From positions 1 to 64,000 of the forward strand of contig NZ_JBEXAE010000003.1 in the NCBI RefSeq assembly GCF_040566695.1: a stretch of 64,000 nt of DNA, in the 5' to 3' direction. Each line of letters starts with the position of its first letter. Within the stretch, counting starts at the first letter, position 1. Of this stretch, positions 1 to 9,437 are shown piece after piece. A program made the translations under genes and the position numbers. Source of the DNA: Sediminicola arcticus. GTDB taxonomy: Bacteria > Bacteroidota > Bacteroidia > Flavobacteriales > Flavobacteriaceae. The notes under the pieces are model-generated. The model was not told the DNA's origin. It ran no database searches and was given only the letters and a program-made list of their open reading frames with translations.

Positions 1-82
1 TGTGTGTAAATCTAATATTCATGATTAAAAAAGATCCAACAAAAATGAGGAGCCCAAAATAAGACCTTTTAAATACAGAATA

Positions 83-604
83 CTATAGTAATTTATCAGC
101 TATTTCCAACCAATTATTAGCTCGCTCATACCCCTGAGTGTGAATGTTATGGGGGGAAGTGAACAAAATTTTACGACCATTGAAATTTTCTAGATTGTAA
201 CTTCGATCGTCAATTAGGATATCACCAAACAAAATGTGTTTACTACCGCAAAGAATACGATTTTTCCAGTGGATAAATGGATAGTGCTTATCCAACCAAT
301 CACTTTTTTCTCGAAGGGAATTTGGAAATTGCATCGCCGCAGAAGCCACAAAAACATTGTATTTTAACGAAAGTTCCTTTAAGACTTCCTTGCTGTCTTT
401 GATGGGTTCAAGTGCAGTAAAAAAACCATCAGTTCTAGCATGTTCATGAATACTGCGTTGTCGCACTTTTGGGACACACTGCCAAACTTCTTTGCCTATA
501 CAGTCCAATTCTGTAAGATTCTCATTAAATTCTGTATTATAACGGGATAGGTGAGCATTGTAGGTATCTGCAAACACCTCGTCCATATCGACAAATAGAG
601 TCAT
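83..604 (-). CDS. 5'(3')-deoxyribonucleotidase (NT5C type)
   Basis: A 173-residue HAD-superfamily phosphatase resembling the cytosolic 5'(3')-deoxyribonucleotidases (NT5C), which remove phosphate from deoxynucleoside monophosphates and so help tune dNTP pools. The N-terminus carries the HAD motif I as D6-M-D8-E-V; D6 would be the phosphorylated nucleophile. A second acidic pair (LIDDRSYN, about residues 130-137) fits motif IV. There is no signal peptide or membrane segment, so it should be cytosolic. The length is normal for the family. It lies downstream of a small membrane-protein gene on the same strand, separated by about 200 bases containing a long inverted repeat. The substrate is inferred from the family only. 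Confidence 0.85.
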   Translation of the reverse strand: MTLFVDMDEVFADTYNAHLSRYNTEFNENLTELDCIGKEVWQCVPKVRQRSIHEHARTDGFFTALEPIKDSKEVLKELSLKYNVFVASAAMQFPNSLREKSDWLDKHYPFIHWKNRILCGSKHILFGDILIDDRSYNLENFNGRKILFTSPHNIHTQGYERANNWLEIADKLL

Positions 605-802
605 TTTTTTTAGTTTTTTAAGCAGCGAAATTAATCATTTTTGTAGTAAAAATTAGTTTGTTTAATACATGATATTCGCTTTGCTATAAATAGGAAATTT
701 ATGTTTTATTTATAGCAAATAAATTTTAAAACCATATTTAAGGATTTGTTAGATAAATAAGCTTAATCATCAATATCAAAGAAGAAGTGTGAATCAATTA
801 CA
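605..802. other. Intergenic stretch with a 13-base inverted repeat
   Basis: This AT-rich gap separates two - strand genes and I see no coding potential in it. It contains a perfect inverted repeat with 13-base arms (680-692 and 707-719, arm TTTGCTATAAATA) around a 14-base loop. No T-run follows the stem on either strand, so it is not a classic intrinsic terminator. An operator or a processed RNA hairpin is possible. Confidence 0.6.
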
Positions 803-1033
803 TTATTCCTTCTTCTTATTGAACAAACTGTCCATAATGGTCTTAATCGCATAAAAACCCAATGCAATCGCCCCAATGGCCAATAGTAACCCTGTAATAA
901 GTACGGGAATGTATAGCGGATGCTCTTGATTTTTAAAAGCTTGATAGATAGCAAAGGGAGCAGCAAACATAAGAGTTACTGTAAAACCTAAATATTTAAC
1001 CCCTTTTAATAGTAGATCCTTATTCGTGTGCAT
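803..1033 (-). CDS. DUF6095-like small membrane protein
   Basis: A 76-residue protein with two predicted membrane helices (about residues 13-34 and 42-66), separated by a short loop containing HPLY and ending in a basic tail (FNKKKE). It resembles the short DUF6095 proteins seen across Flavobacteriaceae, whose function is not known to me. It has no lipobox or catalytic motif. It is divergent from the glycerate kinase gene, with about 120 bases between them. The 20-residue spacing and basic C-terminus suggest an inner-membrane hairpin with both ends in the cytoplasm. This is a real gene rather than a shadow, because the composition is typical of membrane proteins and no longer frame overlaps it. 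Confidence 0.7.
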   Translation of the reverse strand: MHTNKDLLLKGVKYLGFTVTLMFAAPFAIYQAFKNQEHPLYIPVLITGLLLAIGAIALGFYAIKTIMDSLFNKKKE

Positions 1034-1153
1034 TAAGGCAAGATTTAGTGACCCTACGAATTTAGTAATAATATGTATATTTAAGTATATTATAACTATT
1101 AATGAATTCTGATTTTACATTGTTTCCTTATAATATCTTGAATAAATAAAGTC

Positions 1154-2287
1154 ATGAAAATTTTACTGATTCCAGATAAGTTTAAAGGTTCTGTAACCGC
1201 GGAGGGTGTCATAAAGGCGTTGTCCAAAGGCATACTCAAATCTATGCCGGAAACAAAGGTTTTCAAAGTAATGGCCTCTGATGGCGGTGATGGCTTTTTG
1301 GATGCCATACAAAACTATATATCCTTGGAAAGGGTAGAGGGAGATACCATTGATCCCTTGGGCAGACCTAGCAGGGCATATTATTTATACAATGAATCAA
1401 ATAGTACGGCTTATGTGGAACTGGCAAAAGCTTCGGGAATTGAACTGCTTTCCAATGCTGATCTAAATGTTATGGAAACATCAACCATTGGAACAGGAAT
1501 TCAGATCAAAGATGCTATTACGAGAGGTGCTAAGAACATTATTATAGGTTTAGGTGGCAGTGCAACAAATGATGGTGGAACGGGGATAGCGCATGCTTTG
1601 GGATATCGGTTTATGGATGACAAGGACAACCTACTGGCCCCAAAAGGAAAGAATTTGAGTCTTATTTCCAAAATATCAAAAATGGATGATTCATTTTGGA
1701 AAGGGATATCCTTTACGGCAGTCAATGATGTGACCAATCCTTTATTTGGAAAGGAAGGAGCTGCATATGTCTATGCCAAACAAAAGGGAGCCGATAGTGG
1801 TCAGATTGAATCGTTGGACGAAGGTTTGAGAAATTTGGCCTACACAGTACAAAATACAATGGGGGTAGACCATGCATTGCTTCCTGGGACAGGGGCAGCG
1901 GGAGGTACGGCCTATGGATTGAAAACCTTTTTCAACGCTGAATTTATCAGTGGAATAGAATTTCTTTTTAAATTGGCAGGAATTCCACAGTTGTTAAAAG
2001 AAACATCCATTGATTATATCATTACCGGCGAAGGAAAGATAGATGAACAAACACTTCACGGAAAATTGATAAAAGGTGTCATGGATATTGGTTTACAATA
2101 TAGCATTCCAGTAATTGCAGTGTGTGGAAAGTTAGCTATTGATCCTATAGAATTAAAAAAGAAAGGCTTAATGGCAGTATTGGAAGTTTTAGATACCACT
2201 AAACCTTTGCAATATAGTATGGATAACGCGTCTAAATTAATAGAAAAAACTATTTTTAATTATTTCGAGAACCAAAAGTCAATCTAA
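1154..2287 (+). CDS. Glycerate kinase (GlxK/GarK family)
   Basis: A 377-residue enzyme of the type I glycerate kinase family, which phosphorylates D-glycerate (usually to 2-phosphoglycerate) and feeds it into lower glycolysis. Family hallmarks are visible: the N-terminal PDKFKGS (residues 7-13), SDGGDGF (42-48), the glycine-rich GLGGSATNDGGTG (132-144), GTGAAGG in the second half, and GEGKIDEQTLHGK near residue 290. The length matches the family. The next gene, on the same strand and only 13 bases away, is a GntP-type permease, so the pair looks like an uptake-plus-kinase operon for glycerate or a related sugar acid. Whether the product is the 2- or 3-phosphate cannot be read from the sequence. 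Confidence 0.92.
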   Translation: MKILLIPDKFKGSVTAEGVIKALSKGILKSMPETKVFKVMASDGGDGFLDAIQNYISLERVEGDTIDPLGRPSRAYYLYNESNSTAYVELAKASGIELLSNADLNVMETSTIGTGIQIKDAITRGAKNIIIGLGGSATNDGGTGIAHALGYRFMDDKDNLLAPKGKNLSLISKISKMDDSFWKGISFTAVNDVTNPLFGKEGAAYVYAKQKGADSGQIESLDEGLRNLAYTVQNTMGVDHALLPGTGAAGGTAYGLKTFFNAEFISGIEFLFKLAGIPQLLKETSIDYIITGEGKIDEQTLHGKLIKGVMDIGLQYSIPVIAVCGKLAIDPIELKKKGLMAVLEVLDTTKPLQYSMDNASKLIEKTIFNYFENQKSI

Positions 2288-2300
2288 AACCAAAGTGCCT

Positions 2301-3641
2301 ATGAATGTTTTTATCGTTCTTTTATTGGTGATAATTTTTATCATTTTTGCCACTATAAAACTAAAAACACATCCTCTATTTTCATTAATCATCGCCGCTT
2401 TGATGGCGGGTGGTATGCTCGGGATGAAGTGCGAAGTGATTTTGGAGACGATTGCCGAAGGTTTTGGAAAGACCCTGTCCAGTATTGGACTTATCATTGC
2501 GTTCGGGACGGTTATTGGAATATTCTTGGAAAAAACTAATGGAACCAAGGTCATGGCGAATACCATTCTAAAAATAGTGGGACTTAAACGCTCTCCTTTA
2601 GCAATGAACATCACTGGGTTTGTGGTTTCTATCCCTGTTTTCTGTGATTCAGGTTTTATCATTCTATCCTCATTGAACAAAGCTTTAAGCAAAAAGACGG
2701 GCATATCCCTAGTTGTGTTTGCCGTGGCATTGGCAACGGGTCTATATGCTTCCCATGTTTTTGTTCCGCCCACACCAGGACCCTTGGCAGCAGCTGCAGT
2801 ACTAGGGGCAGATTTGGGATTGGTAATGTTATTAGGTCTTTCTGTTGCCATTCCTGTATCTCTAGTTGGTTTTCTTTGGGCTAATTATATAGGAAGAAAA
2901 CTTGTTTCTGGATTAGAAGAAAAAGATGACGTTGATAATAACTCCAAAAGTGAAAAAGAAGCTGAATATACGGTAAGTACATTGTCGGCATTTTTACCGC
3001 TAATGATTCCCATTCTCTTTATTGCTTTAAAATCGATTTTGGAATATCCTGGATTTCAATTGAAACCTAACAGTTTTATAAACACAATCAGTTTTCTAGG
3101 TAACCCCACTATAGCACTGCTCATAGGTGTTGTGTTTGCTTTTAATATGGGTAGGAAGGCTAGTTTAAAAATTCGTTATGACTGGGTGGTAAGCGCATTA
3201 AAGGAAGCCGGTCTTATCGTCTTGATTACGGGGGCGGGTGGTGCTTTTGGTAGTGTGTTGCGAGCAATGGATATAGCTAACTACATACCAATAAAAGCGG
3301 ACATGCTTTTTGGTGGCATATTAATCGCTTTTTTTATAGCTGCCGTATTAAAAACGGCCCAAGGAAGTTCAACGGTAGCCATCATTACCGCAGCTGCAAT
3401 TATGGCCCCTTTGCTTCCATCTTTGGGATTGGAAACGCCTATTTCCAAGGCATGTACCGTGCTTGCAATTGGGGCTGGTGCTATGACCGTCTCCCATGTA
3501 AACGACAGTTATTTTTGGGTGGTGTCCCAGTTCTCAAACATGGATGTAAAAACTGCTCTTAAAAGTCAGACTGTTGCCACTTTGTTCCAAGGTATAACCG
3601 GATTGGTATTGGTACTTGGAATTCAATATTTTTTGGGGTAA
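2301..3641 (+). CDS. GntP family permease (glycerate/gluconate type)
   Basis: A polytopic inner-membrane transporter of the GntP family of H+-coupled organic-acid symporters. It has about a dozen hydrophobic segments and the family signatures HVFVPPTPGP (after about residue 150) and AQGSSTVAI plus SHVNDSYFW near the C-terminus. I chose the ATG at 2301 (446 residues). A GTG six bases earlier would add two residues. It sits 13 bases after the glycerate kinase gene and is probably cotranscribed, which makes glycerate the likeliest substrate. A second GntP gene at 43.2-44.6 kb is paired with a gluconate kinase, so the two copies have probably specialised. The gene converges with the DUF4249 gene, leaving only 9 bases between the stop codons. 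Confidence 0.9.
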   Translation: MNVFIVLLLVIIFIIFATIKLKTHPLFSLIIAALMAGGMLGMKCEVILETIAEGFGKTLSSIGLIIAFGTVIGIFLEKTNGTKVMANTILKIVGLKRSPLAMNITGFVVSIPVFCDSGFIILSSLNKALSKKTGISLVVFAVALATGLYASHVFVPPTPGPLAAAAVLGADLGLVMLLGLSVAIPVSLVGFLWANYIGRKLVSGLEEKDDVDNNSKSEKEAEYTVSTLSAFLPLMIPILFIALKSILEYPGFQLKPNSFINTISFLGNPTIALLIGVVFAFNMGRKASLKIRYDWVVSALKEAGLIVLITGAGGAFGSVLRAMDIANYIPIKADMLFGGILIAFFIAAVLKTAQGSSTVAIITAAAIMAPLLPSLGLETPISKACTVLAIGAGAMTVSHVNDSYFWVVSQFSNMDVKTALKSQTVATLFQGITGLVLVLGIQYFLG

Positions 3642-3650
3642 TCAAATTCC

Positions 3651-4469
3651 TTATTCAATAACCAAAGAGAGTCTATTGGCTTCAGACATTGAAAAATACC
3701 CTAAAGGATAACCGTCAGGGTTTGTGGTATTGACCATGTTACCCCTAATGGTGGACGGTGCAGATTCAAATGGGCCACCTCCGTTTTGACCACTTTGGTC
3801 CAGTAAAATACTCATGTAGTTGTAAAATTGCTTATCTACGCCGTTGAGAGTAATAATTACTTCATTGCCGGGTTCAAGATCTTCATAAAAATAAGAAAAC
3901 ACAAATTGTTCTCCTTGATAAAAGCGATCTTCAGTAGGTAGATATAAATCAAAATCTAAATCAAATAAATAATAATCATCCCTACTACCAACGTCTGTAA
4001 ATTTTACCAAGACCTCTGTTTCGTCACCTGTAAATAAAGTGCCGTCTCCCTGACTAATTTCGTCTATGGGAACAGACGGGATAAGGCGTACACTTCCTTT
4101 ATAGGTCTTAGATTCGTAAAGTATGGTTAACTCATATTGATCATTAAAATTTGGAAGGTCAAAGGGTTGGGCTGGCTCATATATTCCGGTATTCCCATTT
4201 TCTTCGAATCCATAAATACTACCATCATCTAAATTGGTTATGAAAACTGTTGCATTGTTTGCGGGCGACAATTTTTCCTGAAAAAAGGGAGCGGATAATT
4301 TTAGGATAACAGACCCCTCCGTAGTCATAGGGGTTTCATTAAAAAATACACTGAAATTGGCATCTATGATCAATCTTGGTTCCGATGTTGGCAAATCGAC
4401 CTGTATGACATCTTCACAACTTAAAAAAGCCATCATAAGGAGTATTATATAAAACCGTTTTGTTCCCAT
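3651..4469 (-). CDS. DUF4249 family lipoprotein
   Basis: A 272-residue predicted lipoprotein. The N-terminus is a short hydrophobic signal ending in a lipobox (AFLSC, Cys about residue 18), followed by an acidic stretch (EDVIQVDLP), as expected for export towards the outer membrane or surface in Bacteroidota. The body, rich in beta-strand-like sequence, matches DUF4249 proteins, which in this phylum are typically encoded directly after a TonB-dependent receptor. That is the case here: the receptor stop is followed after one base by this ATG. It is probably a surface partner of the receptor, by analogy with SusD-like proteins, though the two families are not the same. The ligand is unknown. 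Confidence 0.85.
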   Translation of the reverse strand: MGTKRFYIILLMMAFLSCEDVIQVDLPTSEPRLIIDANFSVFFNETPMTTEGSVILKLSAPFFQEKLSPANNATVFITNLDDGSIYGFEENGNTGIYEPAQPFDLPNFNDQYELTILYESKTYKGSVRLIPSVPIDEISQGDGTLFTGDETEVLVKFTDVGSRDDYYLFDLDFDLYLPTEDRFYQGEQFVFSYFYEDLEPGNEVIITLNGVDKQFYNYMSILLDQSGQNGGGPFESAPSTIRGNMVNTTNPDGYPLGYFSMSEANRLSLVIE

Positions 4470-4470
4470 A

Positions 4471-6846
4471 TTAAAATTTAAAATTATAGGTTACTGAAGG
4501 TACCAATCCAAAAATAGCGGTACGTATTGCTTCGTTACTTCCTGTATCCTGGTTCTGCTCAAAATTTATGGAGGCCGCATTTCGTCTGTTATAAATATTA
4601 TAGATACTAAAAACCCATTCTCCCTGCAAGTTTCTATTTTTATTCTTACGTGGGGTAAGGGTAGCTGCAATATCCCATCTATGATAAGCGGGTAAACGCT
4701 GTTCATTGCGACCACCATAAACAGGTATTACTAAGCCTTTAAATTCATACTGGCCAATTGGGTAGTTTGTAGGTTGCCCGGTTTGAAAAATAAAATTACT
4801 ATTAAAGCTCCATTTAGAATTCAATTCATAGGAGGCATTTATGGATATGTCATGTCTTTTGTCATATCCAGTAGCATACCAATTCCCCATATTAATTCCA
4901 GGTTCAAATGCAGTTCGTCCAGGTGTGCGTTGTTCAGATTTGGAAAGGGTATAGGCAACCCAACCTTGTAAGGCTCCCTCATTTTTATTTAAAGAGAACT
5001 CCAAGCCGTATGCTCTAGCCTGTCCGTTGAGTATAACCTGTTCTATTGCGTTGTTAGCGATTAAATCTGCACCGTCTATATAATCAATCCTATTATCAAT
5101 GTCCTTATAAAAAATTTCGGCAGCAAGGGAGTATTCATTATCCTTAAAATTCTTGAAATATCCCAAGGCATATTGATCCAAAATTTGTGGTTTCACATAA
5201 GGTCCACTTGGGGTCCATACATCAAGTGGAGTAGGGGAGCTTGTATTGGACAATAGGCTTAAATATTGGGCCATGTGATTGTAACTCGCCTTAATTGAAC
5301 TTTGGTCATTTAGTGCTAAAGCCAATGCCAATCTTGGTTCTAAAGTGTTAAAGGTTGCCAAACGTTCTGTTCGCTTGCTGCTTTCATTACCTATAGGTCT
5401 AGCTTTTTCATAAATTTGAAATTCATCATTGAATACCACTGGATTATTATCCTGATACGTATTTAGCTCATCCTGTCCAAGCCTCATAAAATTGCTCCAT
5501 CGCAATCCATATTGTAAGGTTAGTTGGTCTGAAACTTGATGTTCTGCATCAATATAAGCTGCAAATTCATTGGCGTATTTTTGTGTCAATTGCTCGGCTA
5601 TAATACCCGAATCTTCCCTGTTTGGTTCAATCTCCCCAGGATTAAAGTTGTAGTATATATTGTTTATGCCATAGTTTAATTGAAATGTATTGGATATGTA
5701 TTGTTTAAAATCGTATTTAATATTGAAGTTTCGTATCCCTGAATTCCATTTGAAGCCTACAAAATCTAATTCTAATCCGTAGAAATAATCCGAATAAATC
5801 AAGGATAGATTTGAAAAGAGACGATCAGAAAATAAATGATTCCAACGCAAGTTAAAAACAGAATTGCCGTAAACGTTCACAAACCGTTCTGAGATACTGA
5901 AGACATCCCTTCCAAAATATCCAGAAAGGTAAATATTGTTGCTGTCGTCTATTTTATAGTTGAGTTTTGTATTTAGATCATAGAAATAGGCCTTGTTGTC
6001 ATTATCAAACAATGGTAGAAGTAAATGAGCATAAGAGGCCCTACCACCAACAAGAAAGGCACTTCTGTCTTTTTCCAAAGGACCTTCTACCAGTAGTCTA
6101 CTGGAAACAGCACCTATACCACCGCTAATCTTTAGCTCCTTACTATTACCATCTTTTTGATAGATATCTAATACAGAAGATAGTCTTCCGCCGTATTTAG
6201 CCGGGATACCTCCTTTGAACAACTTTATATCTTTGATTGCATCTGGATTAAAAACGGAAAAAAAGCCAAATAGGTGTGATGAATTGAAGATTATGGCTTC
6301 ATCCAAGAGAATTAGGTTCTGATCTGCGGCCCCGCCTCTCACATTAAATCCAGAAGCGCCTTCGCCAGCACTGGTAACTCCTGGAAGTAGCAGAATAGAT
6401 TTTATAACATCTGCCTCGCCCAAAACTACTGGAATCTTTTTTATAGTTCCTGCACTTAAGGTATTGACGCTCATTTGGGGTTTTCGGATATTCATTTTTT
6501 CAACATCCTCAACAAGAATTACCTCGTCTAATTCTTCGGCCTCTTCATTTAATTGAAAATTGATTTTAAGATTTTCGGTTAAGGAGATGGTTTGAACAAC
6601 TTCTTTAAAACCTATAGCACTTATTTGTATTTCATATGTTCCATAGGGTAAAGTGATGGAGAAAAATCCATATTCGTTGCTTATCACACCTGTTTTTAAT
6701 TCCGGTATAGCTACTGTTACCCCAATTAACGTTTCATTGCTACTCAATTCACTAATAGTTCCACTGAGTGTGTATTTCTGTTGAGAAAATGAACATAGGG
6801 AAAATAAAAGAAAACCAAAAATGACGGACCATAACTTGTGCTGCAT
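4471..6846 (-). CDS. TonB-dependent outer-membrane receptor with CarboxypepD_reg-like domain
   Basis: A 791-residue outer-membrane receptor. A signal peptide (about residues 1-21) is followed by a carboxypeptidase-regulatory-like beta domain (about 25-105), the plug domain (about 115-235, with FNVRGGAADQN and IPAKYGGRLSSV), and a beta-barrel ending in an aromatic residue (YNFKF). It would import a substrate through the outer membrane using TonB energy. The downstream DUF4249 gene begins one base after its stop, so the two form one transcription unit. No SusD gene is adjacent, so this is not a standard polysaccharide utilisation locus, and no FecR/sigma pair is present. A terminator for the upstream icd gene separates the unit from icd. 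Confidence 0.93.
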   Translation of the reverse strand: MQHKLWSVIFGFLLFSLCSFSQQKYTLSGTISELSSNETLIGVTVAIPELKTGVISNEYGFFSITLPYGTYEIQISAIGFKEVVQTISLTENLKINFQLNEEAEELDEVILVEDVEKMNIRKPQMSVNTLSAGTIKKIPVVLGEADVIKSILLLPGVTSAGEGASGFNVRGGAADQNLILLDEAIIFNSSHLFGFFSVFNPDAIKDIKLFKGGIPAKYGGRLSSVLDIYQKDGNSKELKISGGIGAVSSRLLVEGPLEKDRSAFLVGGRASYAHLLLPLFDNDNKAYFYDLNTKLNYKIDDSNNIYLSGYFGRDVFSISERFVNVYGNSVFNLRWNHLFSDRLFSNLSLIYSDYFYGLELDFVGFKWNSGIRNFNIKYDFKQYISNTFQLNYGINNIYYNFNPGEIEPNREDSGIIAEQLTQKYANEFAAYIDAEHQVSDQLTLQYGLRWSNFMRLGQDELNTYQDNNPVVFNDEFQIYEKARPIGNESSKRTERLATFNTLEPRLALALALNDQSSIKASYNHMAQYLSLLSNTSSPTPLDVWTPSGPYVKPQILDQYALGYFKNFKDNEYSLAAEIFYKDIDNRIDYIDGADLIANNAIEQVILNGQARAYGLEFSLNKNEGALQGWVAYTLSKSEQRTPGRTAFEPGINMGNWYATGYDKRHDISINASYELNSKWSFNSNFIFQTGQPTNYPIGQYEFKGLVIPVYGGRNEQRLPAYHRWDIAATLTPRKNKNRNLQGEWVFSIYNIYNRRNAASINFEQNQDTGSNEAIRTAIFGLVPSVTYNFKF

Positions 6847-6918
6847 TAAAACAATTTTTTGTTAAAAGTAAATAGAATAATTAGGGTCTGAAAAATGTTA
6901 ACAGTTATTTAAAATAAA

Positions 6919-6945
6919 AAGGCCCAACATAACCTGTTGGGCCTT
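6919..6945 (-). terminator. Rho-independent terminator after icd
   Basis: Perfect 11-base stem (6919-6929 with 6935-6945, core GGCCCAACA) and a 5-base loop, followed on the - strand by TTTTTATTTT. It lies just past the icd stop and upstream of the TonB receptor, so it should end icd transcription. Confidence 0.85.
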
Positions 6946-6965
6946 AATTTATAAGAAGGAAATAT

Positions 6966-9185
6966 TTATATCTGATTCAAAATAGCATTGAAAGTAGCGC
7001 TTGGCCTCATTTCTTTTGCCATAAGCGTCACATTTGGCATATAATAACCACCAATGTCATTTGGTGTTCCTTGTGCCGCATTTAGCTCAGAAACAATTTT
7101 CGATTCATTTTCTTCCAATTCCTTAGCCACCTTTGTGAAAATAACTTTAAGTTCTTGGTCTTTATTCTGGTTGGCTAAGGCTTGAGCCCAGTATAGAGTC
7201 AAGTAGAAATGACTTCCCCTGTTGTCCAATTCGCCAACTTTTCTTGATGGAGATCTATTATTGTCCAAGAATTTTTCTGTAGCAATGTCTAAAGCATCTG
7301 CCAAAACAAAAGCTTTTTCATTGTTGTTCTTTTCAGCATAGTGTTCCAAAGAAACGCCAAGCGCCAAGAATTCACCTAGTGAATCCCATCTGAGGTGGCC
7401 TTCTTCCAGAAACTGCTCTACATGTTTAGGAGCAGAACCACCAGCACCTGTTTCAAACAGTCCCCCACCATTCATTAAAGGAACTATGGAAAGCATCTTA
7501 GCACTAGTACCTACCTCTAATATTGGAAATAGATCTGTTAGGTAATCTCTTAATACGTTCCCAGTAATAGAGATGGTATCTTCTCCCGCTTTTAATCTTT
7601 TTAAGGTGAATAACGTTGCCTTGTTAGGCGATAGTATGCGAATATCTAGTCCAGAAGTATCATAACTGGGTAGATATGCATTCACCTTTTTGATGAGCTC
7701 AATATCATGAGCCCTATTTTCGTCCAACCAAAATACAGCAGGAGTTCCTGTAGCCTTAGTTCTAGAAACGGCTAGTTTTATCCAATCTTGGATAGGAGCA
7801 TCTTTTACTAGGCACATTCTCCAGATATCACCTGCTTCCACTTTGTGCTGTATGAGGATATTTCCAGAATTAGCGTCAACAACGTTTACGGTGCCGTTAG
7901 CCTCTATCTCAAAAGTTTTATCATGCGAACCGTACTCTTCTGCTTTTTGAGCCATAAGACCAACATTAGGAACAGTTCCCATTGTTCTTGGATCAAAGGC
8001 GCCGTTCTCTTTACAGAATTGAATAGTCGTTTCAAAAACACCAGCATAACAACTATCAGGGATAATAGCCTTGGTATCTTGGGCTTTCCCTTGGGCATTC
8101 CACATTTTACCTGAATTGCGAATCATGGCGGGCATAGACGCATCTACAATAATATCACTAGGCACATGTAGGTTGGTAATACCCTTTTCAGAATTTACCA
8201 TAGCCAAGTCTGGACCGTTTGTAATGGCAGCTTCAATATCTGTCTCAATTTCCATTCTTTGGGCCTTTGGAAGCTCTGACAATTTACTTAATAGGTTTTC
8301 TAGTCCATCATTGGCATTCACCCCAATTTTCTTGAAGGTCTCTGAATGCTTAGCAAAAACCGATTCAAAAAAGACCTCTACAGCATGTCCAAAAATAATA
8401 GGATCGGAAACCTTCATCATGGTAGCCTTCATGTGTAGGGAAAACAAAACGCCCTTTTTCTTGGCATCGATTACCTGCTCTTTTAAGAAATTCAATAATG
8501 CCTTTTTATTCATTATTGTAGCATCGATAATTTCACCTGACAACAAGGAAATTTTATCCTTTAAAATTGTGGCAGATCCATCAGCTTTAACCAATTCAAC
8601 CTTAATTGTGATTGCCTCGCCTATGGTTAATGATTTCTCATTGGATTTAAAATCACCATAATCCATTGTAGATACGTGAGATTTAGAATCTGCACTCCAA
8701 ACACCCATGGAATGTGGGTTTTTTTTGGCGTAATTTTTTATTGCTTTTGGAGCTCTTCTATCTGAGTTTCCTTCTCTTAATACAGGGTTAACTGCACTTC
8801 CCTTAATTTTGTCATATCTAGACTTACTCTCTTTTTCTTCATCGTTCTTGGGCTCGTCCGGATAGCTGGGAACGGCGTACCCTTTTGATTGAAGTTCTTT
8901 AATAGCTTCTTTAAGCTGTGGTATGGAAGCAGAGATGTTTGGTAACTTTATGATATTGGCTTCTGGTGTTTTCGCCAATGCACCCAATTCGGCCAAATCA
9001 TCTGAAATTCTTTGATTTATATTCAAAAAATCTGGGAATGTAGCTATTATTCTTCCAGCCAATGATATGTCTTTCGTATCAATGGTTATTCCGGAAGTTT
9101 TGGTAAATGCTTTAACAATGGGTAGAAATGATTCAGTAGCCAGCGCAGGGCCTTCATCAGTTTTAGTGTATATTATTTTTGGCAT
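6966..9185 (-). CDS. icd: NADP-dependent isocitrate dehydrogenase, monomeric type
   Basis: A 739-residue enzyme of the monomeric NADP-IDH family (IDH-II), which oxidises isocitrate to 2-oxoglutarate in the TCA cycle and supplies NADPH. The length is typical of this family and almost twice that of the homodimeric type. Conserved family stretches include the start MPKIIYTKTDEGPALAT, SHVSTMDYGDF, the NSEKGITNLHVPSD region and GTVPNVGLMAQKAEEYGSHD. The ATG at 9185 is the first start, and a TATATTTG -7 element is visible about 30 bases upstream. It is apparently monocistronic, with its own terminator downstream and a long gene-free region upstream. There is no signal sequence, so the enzyme is cytosolic. 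Confidence 0.96.
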   Translation of the reverse strand: MPKIIYTKTDEGPALATESFLPIVKAFTKTSGITIDTKDISLAGRIIATFPDFLNINQRISDDLAELGALAKTPEANIIKLPNISASIPQLKEAIKELQSKGYAVPSYPDEPKNDEEKESKSRYDKIKGSAVNPVLREGNSDRRAPKAIKNYAKKNPHSMGVWSADSKSHVSTMDYGDFKSNEKSLTIGEAITIKVELVKADGSATILKDKISLLSGEIIDATIMNKKALLNFLKEQVIDAKKKGVLFSLHMKATMMKVSDPIIFGHAVEVFFESVFAKHSETFKKIGVNANDGLENLLSKLSELPKAQRMEIETDIEAAITNGPDLAMVNSEKGITNLHVPSDIIVDASMPAMIRNSGKMWNAQGKAQDTKAIIPDSCYAGVFETTIQFCKENGAFDPRTMGTVPNVGLMAQKAEEYGSHDKTFEIEANGTVNVVDANSGNILIQHKVEAGDIWRMCLVKDAPIQDWIKLAVSRTKATGTPAVFWLDENRAHDIELIKKVNAYLPSYDTSGLDIRILSPNKATLFTLKRLKAGEDTISITGNVLRDYLTDLFPILEVGTSAKMLSIVPLMNGGGLFETGAGGSAPKHVEQFLEEGHLRWDSLGEFLALGVSLEHYAEKNNNEKAFVLADALDIATEKFLDNNRSPSRKVGELDNRGSHFYLTLYWAQALANQNKDQELKVIFTKVAKELEENESKIVSELNAAQGTPNDIGGYYMPNVTLMAKEMRPSATFNAILNQI

Positions 9186-9212
9186 CTCATAAATTTAAAT
9201 GTTTTAGCGGTG

Positions 9213-9220
9213 CAAATATA
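9213..9220 (-). promoter_or_regulatory. -7 element for icd (TATATTTG)
   Basis: On the - strand this reads TATATTTG, an exact match to the Bacteroidota -7 consensus TAnnTTTG, 28 bases before the icd start. I could not find a clear TTG at the -33 position, so this is a partial promoter call. Confidence 0.5.
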
Positions 9221-9437
9221 CGATTTTCACATTGCCTAAAACCTTGTAAATATTTAATCTTTTTGCTAATTCTTTAGCAATAATGTTATTTAAAACTGTC
9301 CACTGTAGATAATTTCACAATGAAGGATTTAAAGTAAGGGAGACGATGTTTTTTTTTGTTAGATAGCTTCTTTTAAGTAGTGAAAATAAGTAATGAATAG
9401 GCCTTATTATAAAAGTCAGCTAATTGTTTAAAATAAC

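Noticed and set aside
1..82. Possible end of a gene at the left edge
   Set aside because: No frame here shows protein-like sequence; nothing recognisable is present.
2279..2851. Open frame of 190 codons on the - strand opposite the GntP permease
   Set aside because: The permease reading is supported by family motifs and the opposite frame shows no recognisable protein features.
8071..8661. Long open frame (196 codons) opposite icd
   Set aside because: Antisense to the highly conserved icd coding region, with no start context, and its composition mirrors the icd codons.
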